Shown: positions 15,453-21,906 of the stretch, one piece after another
Layout: the number at the start of each line of letters is the position of its first letter
How positions within the stretch are numbered: the stretch's first letter is position 1
Origin: Fen-549 sp050011315
GTDB lineage: Bacteria > Actinomycetota > Thermoleophilia > Gaiellales > Gaiellaceae
Assembly (NCBI GenBank): GCA_050011315.1
Contig: JBEKJI010000032.1
Span: 1-21,906, forward strand
Direction of reading: 5' to 3'
Length of the DNA stretch: 21,906 nucleotides
Notes under the pieces: model-generated
Databases searched by the model: none
What the model was told of the DNA's origin: nothing
What the model saw: the letters and a program-made list of their open reading frames with translations, nothing else
Made by a program: the position numbers and the translations under genes

Positions 15453-15467
15453 GGTTTCAAGGGGCAA

Positions 15468-15947
15468 ATGGGCGAGCTCAGAGTCGGAATCGGAGTCGAT
15501 GCGCACCAGCTCACAAGCGGCGTGCCGCTGGTGCTGGGCGGAGTTGCGATCGAGCATCCGCGCGGACTCGCCGGCCACTCCGACGGCGACGTGATCGCCC
15601 ACGCGCTGATCGACGCTCTGCTCGGGGCGGCCGGGCTGGGTGACATCGGCTTGCTTTTCCCCTCCGAGGACGAGCGCTGGAGTGGCGCCGACTCACTCGA
15701 CCTGCTCGCCCGGGCCTACGCCGAGGTGAAGGGCGCCGGCTGGGCGCTCGTCAACGCCGACTGCGTCTTGATCGGAGACGAGCCCCGGATCGCGCCCCGG
15801 CGCGAGGAGATGCAGCGGCGCCTCGCGGAGGCGATCGACGCCGAGCCCGGGCGCGTGACGGTTCGCGCAACCAGCACCGACGGGATCGGGTTCACAGGTC
15901 GCGGCGAGGGGTTGGCGGCCCAGGCAGTTGCCCTGCTCGAACGCTGA
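15468..15947 (+). CDS. ispF: 2-C-methyl-D-erythritol 2,4-cyclodiphosphate synthase
   Basis: IspF cyclises CDP-ME 2-phosphate to MEcPP with release of CMP, two steps after IspD. The 159-residue protein has the zinc ligands D11 and H13 (GVDAHQL) and H45 (GHSDGDVIAHALIDAL). It also has the GDIGLLFP loop and the C-terminal TSTDGIGFTGRGEGLAAQAV signature. In that last motif the more common EKLGF is DGIGF, a conservative variation. ATG start; GGGG-rich sequence (aaggggcaa) upstream may serve as ribosome site. The gene ends 5 bp before the convergent membrane-protein gene. Confidence 0.97.
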   Translation: MGELRVGIGVDAHQLTSGVPLVLGGVAIEHPRGLAGHSDGDVIAHALIDALLGAAGLGDIGLLFPSEDERWSGADSLDLLARAYAEVKGAGWALVNADCVLIGDEPRIAPRREEMQRRLAEAIDAEPGRVTVRATSTDGIGFTGRGEGLAAQAVALLER

Positions 15948-15952
15948 GGCGA

Positions 15953-16450
15953 CTAACGACCGCGGCGGCGGCCCGGTTTGCCCCGGTCGCGTTCCTTGCC
16001 CTCGGCGTTCTTCTTCTTGCCCTTGGGCTTACCCTTGGACTTGGCCTTGCTCTCGCCCAGGCCCTGCCGCTCCAGCTGGCGGCGCATCTGCCGGTTAGAG
16101 ATCTCGGAGCTCGAGCTCTGCTGCTGCTCGGCGGCTTCCATCCAGGCCCGCCTCTCGTGGGCGCTGAGGGTCGAGAGGGCTTTCTGCATTCGCTGTGGAT
16201 CGCGCATTGCTCCGGCCCGCTCGAGCTTCTTGATCGCGCTTGCGAGCGCGGGGTTCGAGCGCTCGATGGCCGACTCGGAGAGCTTCCTGAGCCCGCGTCC
16301 GAGCAGCGGAACCTTCATCAGTCCGGCCATGATCGGACGCATGTAGCGACCGCCCCTGATCCGAGCCAGAATCGCGAAGACCCCGAGCAAGAGCACGAAG
16401 AAGAGCAGAACCCAAAGCGGGGTCAGGTACCAGAAGAACGACGCGAGCAT
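15953..16450 (-). CDS. Membrane-anchored protein with highly basic tail, function unknown
   Basis: I do not recognise this 165-residue protein. A single N-terminal membrane helix (FFWYLTPLWVLLFFVLLLGV, about residues 5-28) is followed by a helical middle (LRKLSESAIERSNPALASAI, RMQKALSTLSAHERRAWMEA). The C-terminus is dominated by Lys, Arg and Gly (SKAKSKGKPKGKKKN and similar). Such tails often bind RNA, DNA or acidic lipids. The ATG has no ribosome site; a TAGGAT box 8 nt upstream (16459-16464) suggests leaderless transcription. It faces ispF tail to tail. Confidence 0.6.
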   Translation of the reverse strand: MLASFFWYLTPLWVLLFFVLLLGVFAILARIRGGRYMRPIMAGLMKVPLLGRGLRKLSESAIERSNPALASAIKKLERAGAMRDPQRMQKALSTLSAHERRAWMEAAEQQQSSSSEISNRQMRRQLERQGLGESKAKSKGKPKGKKKNAEGKERDRGKPGRRRGR

Positions 16451-16458
16451 CGCCGACG

Positions 16459-16464
16459 ATCCTA
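16459..16464 (-). promoter_or_regulatory. -10 box (TAGGAT) of leaderless promoter
   Basis: TAGGAT on the minus strand ends 8 nt before the ATG at 16450. A partial -35 (tcgtca) is 18 nt upstream of it. No Shine-Dalgarno is present. Confidence 0.45.
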
Positions 16465-16520
16465 GCGTCTAGAACCCAAATGTGACGAGTATCTGTCGGC
16501 GGAAGGGCGCGCGCGTGGCG

Positions 16521-16949
16521 CTAGAGACGCTTCCAGCGTTCACGGCTGAGGAAGAATCCGTGGCCGGCTTTGTTGCGGCACGTGAGCCCCTTAATGGCCG
16601 AGCTGCACGTGAACGGCCCGTAACGCCAGGTCTTGCCGTAGGCGAGCACCGGCGCCTTGGTCGGATCGGGCAGCACGGCGTCGCTCACACAGCCGATCCG
16701 GGTGCTTCCCTTGGCGCTCAGCGTGAGCGTTCCACCGTAGTCGAACTCGCAGCCCTTGGGCCGGGCCGGCTTCGGCTTGAGGCCACTTGTGATGTCGCAG
16801 CGGAGCCAGGCCGGTGAGCCGTTGTAGCCGCCGCAGACGATGTTGTGAGAGGGCGTCTGGAAGCCTTTGAGAGCCGCGCTTGGAGAGGCGAGGGCAGAGC
16901 CGGCGAGAGAGGTAAGGGCGAGAGCGCCGGCGACGAGTAGGTATCTCAT
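16521..16949 (-). CDS. Secreted DUF6636-like protein
   Basis: The 142-residue protein begins with a clear Sec signal peptide (MRYLLVAGALALTSLAGSALA, then SPS). The mature part is a small cysteine-rich domain that starts FQTPSHNIVCGG and carries LRCDI, KGCEFDYGG, IGCVSD, YGKTWRYGPFTCSS and GLTCRNKAGHGFFLSRE. The six cysteines would give three disulfides outside the cell. This pattern matches proteins annotated as DUF6636 in actinobacteria; their role is not known. I chose ATG 16949 over the two upstream in-frame ATGs because a TATGAT -10 box lies exactly 7 nt upstream and the signal peptide then starts cleanly. It is divergent from the ABC exporter. Confidence 0.75.
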   Translation of the reverse strand: MRYLLVAGALALTSLAGSALASPSAALKGFQTPSHNIVCGGYNGSPAWLRCDITSGLKPKPARPKGCEFDYGGTLTLSAKGSTRIGCVSDAVLPDPTKAPVLAYGKTWRYGPFTCSSAIKGLTCRNKAGHGFFLSRERWKRL

Positions 16950-16956
16950 TGGCTTG

Positions 16957-16962
16957 ATCATA
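16957..16962 (-). promoter_or_regulatory. -10 box (TATGAT) of leaderless promoter
   Basis: TATGAT is 7 nt before the ATG at 16949 on the minus strand, with a CTGTCG-like -35 about 17-19 nt further upstream. This is the best promoter match of the series. Confidence 0.55.
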
Positions 16963-17326
16963 AACCCGAACGAAAGAGGCGACAGCTCGTTCATCCAGGC
17001 GATCCGGAGAGCCGCCGGTGTAGACAAACGTCGCTCGGGGTAGGCCTCGAACTATGCTGAGCTTCTTTAACTCGGGCAGTCCGGGTCGGCGGCGCCGGTT
17101 ACGGGAATCTGGCGCCCCTAACGTGCTCCGCCGGCTGCGCGGAGCCGAGCTCTCCACAGTCGGAAGCCCTATACTCCGCCGTTCCGATACGGAGCTCTCC
17201 GTGACAAAGAAACCCCTTTCCTCCGTACTTTGCCACGGCCGAGAATCGATCTTCGGTCCGATTCCTCTCCTTTGGCCTCGCGAGAGGGTTCCGGTGCTGA
17301 ACGCGGTCACGGTAGGAAGAGGCTGA
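16963..17326. other. Long divergent intergenic region / ABC exporter leader
   Basis: About 360 bp without a convincing gene; a 90-codon plus frame (17054-17326) has no domain and irregular codon use. A TATGCT box near 17053 could start plus-strand transcription and would give the ABC operon a leader of ~265 nt. That leader holds a 7-bp hairpin (gctccgc 17125-17131 with gcggagc 17139-17145). It also has a repeated gagctctcc motif (ccgagctctccacag and cggagctctccgtga). Confidence 0.4.
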
Positions 17327-18367
17327 GTGTCGGCGCTCTCGCCGCTTGCCGGCGATGCCGCAGGGCGAAACGGGTCGGAATCGTTGCCGATCGTGGTCGC
17401 AGCATCGGATCTCGTGCGCCACTTCGGTGACGTCGTCGCCGTCAGCGGGGTCTCGTTCGACGTGGGCGAGGGCGAGATCTTCGGTTTTCTCGGACCGAAC
17501 GGCGCCGGCAAGTCGACGACGATCAACATGCTCTGCACGCTGCTTCAGCCAACCTCCGGCAGTGCCCTTATCGCCGGTTTCGACGTCGTCCGAGAGCCGC
17601 TCAAGGTGCGGAGCCACATCGGCCTCGTCTTTCAGGAGACGACGCTCGACGACTACCTGACGGCTTCCGAGAACCTCCAATTTCACGCCGAGCTCTACGG
17701 CGTCGGGCCCGAGGCCCGTGCAGAGCGTCTCGAGCTGGTGCTCTCCATGGTTGGCCTCGCGGACCGCAGAGACCATCTCGTGGGCACCTTCTCGGGGGGC
17801 ATGAAGCGACGCCTGGAGATCGCGCGCGGGCTCATCCACTCGCCGCGCGTCCTCTTCCTCGACGAGCCGACTGTCGGCCTCGATCCGCAGACTAGAGCGC
17901 GCATCTGGGAGTACATCCACGAGCTCAGGGATCGGGAGGCGATCACCATCTTCCTGACCACGCACTACATGGACGAGGCGGAGCACTGCAGCCGGATCGC
18001 GATCGTGGACAACGGGGCGCTGGTCGTGATCGACACGCCGGACGCGCTCAAGGCGATGATCGGCAAGGACCGGATCGAGCTCCAAGTGCCCGACAGCGAG
18101 GCGACGATCGCCGCGCTCAACGAGCAGTTCTCGCTCGAAGCGACGATCAGCGAGGGCGCGGTCACCTTCCACGTCGCGGACGGCGAGGAGTTCGTACCGA
18201 AGCTCTTCGCCAGGCTTGGACAGCCGATCAGCTCGATCCGCGTCTCGCGGCCGACGCTCGACGACGTCTTCATGACCTACACCGGCCGCACTATCCGCGA
18301 CGCCGAGGCCTCGACGGGCGAGCGGATGAGAAACCACCCCCGAATGCGCAGACGGGGAGGGCGTTAG
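17327..18367 (+). CDS. ABC exporter ATP-binding protein (DrrA-like)
   Basis: This 346-residue ATPase powers export by the permease encoded just downstream. It carries Walker A GPNGAGKST (residues 56-64), the Q-loop in GLVFQETTLDDYLTA, the signature TFSGGMKRRLEIARGL, Walker B VLFLDEPTVGLDP and the H-loop in IFLTTHYMDEAEH. The C-terminal ~90 residues (after VIDTPDALKAMIG) form the DrrA-type extension with VSRPTLDDVFMTYTGRTI at its end. The daunorubicin-resistance-type subfamily exports drugs, lipids or polyketides; the substrate here is unknown. GTG start with AGGAAGAGG upstream. The stop at 18367 is 2 nt before the permease start, indicating one operon. Confidence 0.93.
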   Translation: MSALSPLAGDAAGRNGSESLPIVVAASDLVRHFGDVVAVSGVSFDVGEGEIFGFLGPNGAGKSTTINMLCTLLQPTSGSALIAGFDVVREPLKVRSHIGLVFQETTLDDYLTASENLQFHAELYGVGPEARAERLELVLSMVGLADRRDHLVGTFSGGMKRRLEIARGLIHSPRVLFLDEPTVGLDPQTRARIWEYIHELRDREAITIFLTTHYMDEAEHCSRIAIVDNGALVVIDTPDALKAMIGKDRIELQVPDSEATIAALNEQFSLEATISEGAVTFHVADGEEFVPKLFARLGQPISSIRVSRPTLDDVFMTYTGRTIRDAEASTGERMRNHPRMRRRGGR

Positions 18368-18369
18368 TC

Positions 18370-19230
18370 GTGACCGCGGATGTCCCGACCGTTGCTCCGG
18401 CGCGTCTTGCGGGCGGCGATCTCGGCTCCGACCTGAGAGCGGTGAAGGTCGTCTGGCGCCGGGAGCTGCTCCGTTTCTTCCGCAACCGCCTGCGGCTCAT
18501 CACCTCGTTCGTTCAGCCGGTTCTCTTCCTGCTCGTCCTCGGCACCGGTTTCGCCGCGCTTGCGCCCTCGGCCGGCAGCGTCAACTTCAAGACCTTCATG
18601 TTCCCGGGCATTCTCGCCATGACCGTCCTTTTCACCTCGCTCTTCTCCGCCATCTCGATCGTCTGGGACCGCGAGTTCGGCTTCCTGCGTGAGATGCTCG
18701 TCGCCCCGGTGCGGCGCGGCGCGATCGTCGTCGGCAAGTGCGCGGGCGGCGCCACCACGGCGGTCATCCAGGGTGCGCTGATGCTGCTTTTGGCCGGCCT
18801 AGTCGGCGTTCCCTACTCGCCCAGCCTGCTTTTAACGCTGCTCGGCGAGATGGTCATCGTCGCGATCGCTTTGACCGCGCTGGGTGTGCTCCTTGCCAGC
18901 CGGATGAGCGAGATCCAGTCGTTCCAGGCGGTGATGCAGTTCATCGTCATGCCGATGTTCTTCCTCTCCGGCGCCATCTTCCCGCCCAGCAACCTGCCCC
19001 AGTGGCTCTCGGTGCTGACGCGGCTCGATCCGCTCGCTTATGCGGTTGACCCGATGCGCCGCGCCGTCTTCAAGCACGTCAGTGCGTCCCCGGCCCTCCA
19101 AGCGCGCCTGAACGGAGGCATCACCTGGGACGGCTGGCGCCTGCCGATCGGGCTCGAGCTCGGCATTGTCGTGGCGGTAGCGGTCGTCGCTCTGGCTCTA
19201 GCCGTCTGGCAGTTCAGCAAGGCGGAGTGA
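18370..19230 (+). CDS. ABC-2 type permease (DrrB-like)
   Basis: The 286-residue membrane subunit pairs with the preceding ATPase. It has a cytoplasmic N-terminus and six membrane helices. The coupling segment VWRRELLRFFRNRLRLITSF leads into TM1. Typical ABC2_membrane motifs follow: FPGILAMTVLFTSLFS, WDREFGFLREMLVAPV, the helix starting MPMFFLSGAIFPPSNLP, and LTRLDPLAYAVDPMRR. The last helix is near the C-terminus (VVAVAVVALALAVW). GTG start at 18370 directly after the ATPase stop; a weak ribosome site lies inside the ATPase 3' end. No partner gene suggesting a substrate is adjacent. Confidence 0.92.
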   Translation: MTADVPTVAPARLAGGDLGSDLRAVKVVWRRELLRFFRNRLRLITSFVQPVLFLLVLGTGFAALAPSAGSVNFKTFMFPGILAMTVLFTSLFSAISIVWDREFGFLREMLVAPVRRGAIVVGKCAGGATTAVIQGALMLLLAGLVGVPYSPSLLLTLLGEMVIVAIALTALGVLLASRMSEIQSFQAVMQFIVMPMFFLSGAIFPPSNLPQWLSVLTRLDPLAYAVDPMRRAVFKHVSASPALQARLNGGITWDGWRLPIGLELGIVVAVAVVALALAVWQFSKAE

Positions 19231-19352
19231 GCCGTTCGGTTTCGCGATCTCTTATCTCCTCTCCCGCTGGGCTGATACCGTGTTCCGCCCCGTGGGAGGA
19301 GGGAGGATTAGCGAGGTGCCGGATGCCTGGGCCGCGCGCCGCTCCGAAGCTC

Positions 19353-20261
19353 TCAGCGTCGGCGCAACCGCTTCGTTGGAACCTCAATCTCGAGCGGCTC
19401 CAGATGAGTCGTGACCGAGGCATGCGGTAGCACGGTCTGGATATCCCGCTCGATTCGCTCCAGCAACTCGTGGCCCCGCTCGACCGTCCAGCGCCCGGGC
19501 ACCTGAACGTCTACCGAGACAAAGGAGCGACGGCCCGAGCGCCTCGTCATCAGCGCCTTGAAGACGACCCCTTCCTCGCGGTAAGGAGCAAGCGCCGCCT
19601 CGATCGCGGCCTGTTCCTCCAGCGGCAGCGCGTGATCCATCAAGCCTCCGCCCGAGCGGCGAATCAAGCGCACGCCCGTGACGACGATGTTGAGCGCGAC
19701 CGCGAGTGCAACGATCGGATCGAGCGGGTGCCAGCCGCTGACAGCGACAGCGATCACGCCGGCGACGACTCCCGCCGAGGTGACGACGTCGGTCATCAGG
19801 TGGCGCCCGTCCGCCTCGACGGTGATCGAGCGAAGCCGGCGCCCCGCACGAATCAGCGCCGTCGCGACGCCCAGGTTGATCAGCGACGCCGCGACCGAGA
19901 CCGCCAGCCCCGGCCCCACCGACTCCAGCGCCTGGGGATGAAGCAGCCGCTCCACGGCCACCCAGCCGATCGACACGGCGGCGCCGAGGATGAAGACTCC
20001 CTCCGCCCCGGCCGCAAAGTACTCGGCCTTCTCGTGCCCGAACATGTGCTCCTCGTCGGGCGGCAGCGTCGCCCAGCGCACCATCACCAGCGCCAGGCTT
20101 GCCGCCATCAGGTTCACCAGCGATTCGAGAGCGTCCGAGAGCAGCCCCACCGAGCCCGTCATCCGCCAGGCCAGCGTCTTGAGCGTGATCGTCGCCAGTG
20201 CGGCCGCGATCGACATCCACATCAGCCGGGTCAGCAGCGTGCGTTGGGAGAGAGCCGGCAC
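19353..20261 (-). CDS. Cation diffusion facilitator (CDF) family metal transporter
   Basis: CDF proteins exchange cytosolic divalent metal (Zn, Fe, Mn, Co or similar) for protons across the membrane. The 302-residue protein has six membrane helices and a C-terminal cytosolic domain (ALMTRRSGRRSFVSVDVQVP, HELLERIERDIQTVLPHASV, residues ~215-295). The TM2 site reads SDALESLVN (D43, with E46 and N50 where many relatives have His and Asp), and the TM5 site is DGRHLMTD (H154, D158). The metal is not predictable from this. PDEEHMFGHEKAEYF is the conserved loop between TM2 and TM3. GTG start without a ribosome site, with TACCCT 7 nt upstream (20269-20274). It lies 39 bp behind the heliorhodopsin gene on the same strand. 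Confidence 0.92.
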   Translation of the reverse strand: MPALSQRTLLTRLMWMSIAAALATITLKTLAWRMTGSVGLLSDALESLVNLMAASLALVMVRWATLPPDEEHMFGHEKAEYFAAGAEGVFILGAAVSIGWVAVERLLHPQALESVGPGLAVSVAASLINLGVATALIRAGRRLRSITVEADGRHLMTDVVTSAGVVAGVIAVAVSGWHPLDPIVALAVALNIVVTGVRLIRRSGGGLMDHALPLEEQAAIEAALAPYREEGVVFKALMTRRSGRRSFVSVDVQVPGRWTVERGHELLERIERDIQTVLPHASVTTHLEPLEIEVPTKRLRRR

Positions 20262-20268
20262 GTGGGGG

Positions 20269-20274
20269 AGGGTA
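20269..20274 (-). promoter_or_regulatory. Possible -10 box (TACCCT) of leaderless promoter for the CDF gene
   Basis: TACCCT fits TAnnnT and ends 7 nt before GTG 20261, the same geometry as other starts here. No -35 is visible, and the CDF gene could also be read from the heliorhodopsin promoter. Confidence 0.3.
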
Positions 20275-20300
20275 GCCGGTTCCTGAAACCCTGCGGTCGG

Positions 20301-21092
20301 CTACTTCATCAGCGTCGGGAAGAAGACCTGCCAGGCGAGCAGGCTCTTGGCGACCAGGCTCAGCACCAGGTAACCGCGCTCGCCGAAGAGATAACTGCGC
20401 CAGGGGCCGCTACGCCGGTACTGGAGAAACATGTTCAGGGCGAAGCTGTTGAAGAGGATGAACAGCGAGGCGAAGATTCCGAAGACGAAGCCAGGAACGT
20501 TGCCGGTCTGATTCTGCGAGTAGCCGATCTGAACGGCGATTGCGATCCAGGGCACGGCTCCCGCGAGGCAGCCGTAGACGAAGGGGCGCCAGATCACCGG
20601 CCGGCCGAGCCTGTTCGCGCGCTCCATCGCCAGCCCGAACAGGATCATGGCCGCGTTGACGCCGAAGATCGCGATCAAGGCCGAGAGATCGCTGATGCCG
20701 GTCAGCATCGCGATCAGCATGACCATCAGCGACGCGCTCAGGGAGTACTCCCACCAACGCGCGGGATTGCGCTCGCCTGTCAGGTTGCGTTCGTACCAGC
20801 GGTGGATGCGCGGTGCCGCCACGAGCGCGTGATCGAGTGCGGCCAGGAGCAGGAAGGCCGCCACGACCGGACCGATGCGAAGGTTGTAGACGTTGTTCGT
20901 GCTCGCCGCGCTGCCGGGCGGGCCCTTCAGGAAGCTGATCGTGACCGGCAGCGTGAAGGAGTTGGAGAGAGCGAGGATGACGGTCGCCTGAGCGGCGTGC
21001 AGAACAGCGAGCGAAACGTTCCAGATCCGCAGGCGTCGGTAGGCCGCGAGCTCCACGGCGGCTGCGTTTTTCGTCTCGGCCGCTTTCGGCAT
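20301..21092 (-). CDS. Heliorhodopsin
   Basis: This 263-residue seven-helix protein is a light-sensing retinal protein of the heliorhodopsin family, which sits in the membrane with the N-terminus inside, opposite to type-1 rhodopsins. The retinal Schiff-base lysine is K249 in YLVLSLVAKSLLAWQVF (TM7). The counterion is E115 in ARWWEYSLSASLMVMLIA (TM3). The family histidines appear as H32 (SLAVLHAAQA) and H88 (LDHALVAA). IAIFGVNAAMILFG, CLAGAVPWIA and the stretch from VPGFVFGI to NSFALNMFLQY are also diagnostic. ATG 21092 is chosen because AGGGAGGGG lies just upstream; a longer frame from 21176 adds low-complexity residues. It precedes a CDF metal transporter (39 bp) and follows a truncated flippase-like gene. 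Most members are not ion pumps and act as sensors; the partner is unknown. Confidence 0.96.
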   Translation of the reverse strand: MPKAAETKNAAAVELAAYRRLRIWNVSLAVLHAAQATVILALSNSFTLPVTISFLKGPPGSAASTNNVYNLRIGPVVAAFLLLAALDHALVAAPRIHRWYERNLTGERNPARWWEYSLSASLMVMLIAMLTGISDLSALIAIFGVNAAMILFGLAMERANRLGRPVIWRPFVYGCLAGAVPWIAIAVQIGYSQNQTGNVPGFVFGIFASLFILFNSFALNMFLQYRRSGPWRSYLFGERGYLVLSLVAKSLLAWQVFFPTLMK

Positions 21093-21263
21093 CGATCCCC
21101 TCCCTTTCTGTTCGGCCGAGGCTCTCGCCCCGGGGAGTTCTTGCAGTTTCCCACGCGACCGGGGGACGGTAAACACGCGCCGCGTCTGCGCCTCTTACTA
21201 ACCGCGCTGGAGTTTCCGCACCTGTTCGGCGCCAGCGAATAGCCCACGAGCCGTTGTCACCGA

Positions 21264-21650
21264 TCAGCGGAGTCCGAGATCGGGCGATTGCCTGTGGCGC
21301 TCGAAGCGCCAGGCGACAACTCCCCAGAGGCCGACCACGAGCGTCGGCGCGATCGTCAGGAAGCGGTAGACGAGGACGCTGGCGACGACGGGCGCCCGCC
21401 GGCCGCCGAAGCCCGTAAGGGCGCCGGCCAGGCCCAGCTCGACGATGCCGATGCCGCCCGGCGTGATCGGCAGCGACCCGAGCAGACGTAGAACCGCCCA
21501 GGCCGCGAAGGCCTCGGTGATTCCCACCTGCGAGCTGGGGACACCGAGCACGCGCAGGCAGGCAAACAGTACGACGAAGACCGTCATCTGCGAGACGAAG
21601 GTCGAGATCGTCAGCCGGCGTTCAGATGCCTTCGCAAGGCCGCGAAAGGA
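21264..21650 (-). pseudogene. 5'-truncated UPF0104 / LPG-flippase-like membrane protein (C-terminal part)
   Basis: The frame encodes the C-terminal ~128 residues of a lysylphosphatidylglycerol synthase TM-region (YbhN/UPF0104) protein. It contains ASERRLTISTFVSQMTVFVV, LGSLPITPGGIGIVELGLAG and VVASVLVYRFLTIAPTLVVG, the usual last membrane helices. Family members have about 300 residues and around eight helices. The matching frame continues upstream of the ATG at 21587 until an in-frame TAG at 21651-21653, beyond which the sequence is a non-coding hairpin array. Thus the first ~60% of the gene is missing in this contig. Either the gene was broken by insertion or rearrangement at ~21651, or the contig is misjoined there. 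Confidence 0.75.
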
Positions 21651-21653
21651 CTA

Positions 21654-21859
21654 GGAACTCCTTTCAAAACGAAGCACTCCACCGCCTGACCGCGCTCGGC
21701 GGCGCGCTGCGTTGTCCTCGGCCTCGCCCGTAGCTTTGGCTACGACCGAGGCACTGCTTTTCGGAGCTCGGCTGGAAACAGAAGAACACCGGCTGAGCAC
21801 GATCTCGCGGCCCGAGGACGTTGTCCTCGGGCGCATCCGTATCTACGTCCGATACGAAT
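21654..21859. repeat. Hairpin-rich non-coding segment
   Basis: Three strong inverted repeats follow one another. The first spans 21716-21751: cctcgg/ccgagg outside, cgtagc/gctacg inside, loop tttg. The second spans 21810-21832: gcccgaggac/gtcctcgggc, loop gtt, a perfect 10-bp stem. The third spans 21831-21863: gcgcat/atgcgc plus cgtatc/gatacg with one mismatch. The 12-mer cgttgtcctcgg occurs twice (21710-21721 and 21819-21830). The third hairpin runs into the terminal repeat. No gene is present. It may be a repetitive element (REP/BIME-like), a stacked terminator or the edge of an insertion. Confidence 0.6.
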
Positions 21860-21906
21860 GCGCCCTGCGTCCTAGCCTCGAACCACGATCTCGCACTCAT
21901 CCGGCG
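21860..21906. repeat. Terminal direct repeat, right copy
   Basis: This segment is identical to bases 1-47. If the ends are joined, a ~460-bp non-coding stretch (21651 through the junction to 111) separates the truncated flippase from the GT4-like gene. Confidence 0.9.

Noticed and set aside
17054..17326. 90-codon plus-strand frame ending at the ABC ATPase start
   Set aside because: Codon use is irregular, residues are low complexity, and the start lies within a probable -10 box; better read as an mRNA leader.
1..21906. Plasmid or phage genome, suggested by matching ends
   Set aside because: There is no replication, partition, integrase, capsid or terminase gene, and core chromosomal genes are in conserved order.
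21654..21906. CRISPR array or integron attC site
   Set aside because: The repeats are not regularly spaced with spacers, and the hairpins lack the GTTRRRY/RYYYAAC core ends of attC.

Overview
The window reads as chromosomal DNA of a high-GC, monoderm-type actinobacterium, most plausibly of the class Thermoleophilia (Gaiellales/Solirubrobacterales-like). The reasons are the strong G/C third-position bias, an actinobacterial-style ClpC, a CarD-family regulator next to ispD-ispF, many start codons preceded at 6-9 nt by a TAnnnT box with no Shine-Dalgarno (leaderless style), and a heliorhodopsin. The taxonomic call is inference; no rRNA or tRNA is present. The first and last 47 bases are identical, so the window is probably one whole metagenomic contig that closes on itself or is bounded by a short repeat.

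Layout. (i) 112-6903, surface polysaccharide block: two minus-strand glycosyltransferases (GT4-like and GT2-like, overlapping), then a plus-strand protein with four Ig-like repeats and a plus-strand polyprenyl glycosylphosphotransferase that would start glycan synthesis on a lipid carrier. (ii) 6896-7957, an eight-TM protein with a Cys4 C-terminal module and no visible catalytic domain. (iii) 8288-15947, the conserved clpC...radA-(disA)-carD-ispD-ispF block. A short membrane protein, a small helical protein and a cupin lie between clpC and radA. Only the last ~45 codons of disA remain between radA and carD, and a detached copy of the cupin C-terminus lies just upstream of the intact cupin. (iv) 15953-16949, two minus-strand small proteins, one membrane-anchored and one secreted (DUF6636-like). 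(v) 17327-19230, a DrrA/DrrB-type ABC exporter. (vi) 19353-21650, a minus-strand run made of a 5'-truncated UPF0104/LPG-flippase-like gene, a heliorhodopsin and a cation diffusion facilitator. (vii) 21651-21906, a non-coding segment with three consecutive strong hairpins that runs into the terminal repeat.

The most notable content is the heliorhodopsin, with the retinal lysine and counterion glutamate both present, placed 39 bp upstream of a CDF metal transporter. Next is a recurring pattern of gene remnants: the disA tail, the cupin tail, the truncated flippase and an orphan gene start before the CDF 3' end. These suggest repeated small deletions in this lineage or, less likely, several assembly errors. 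Candidate RNA-level control elements precede carD, the glycosylphosphotransferase and radA.
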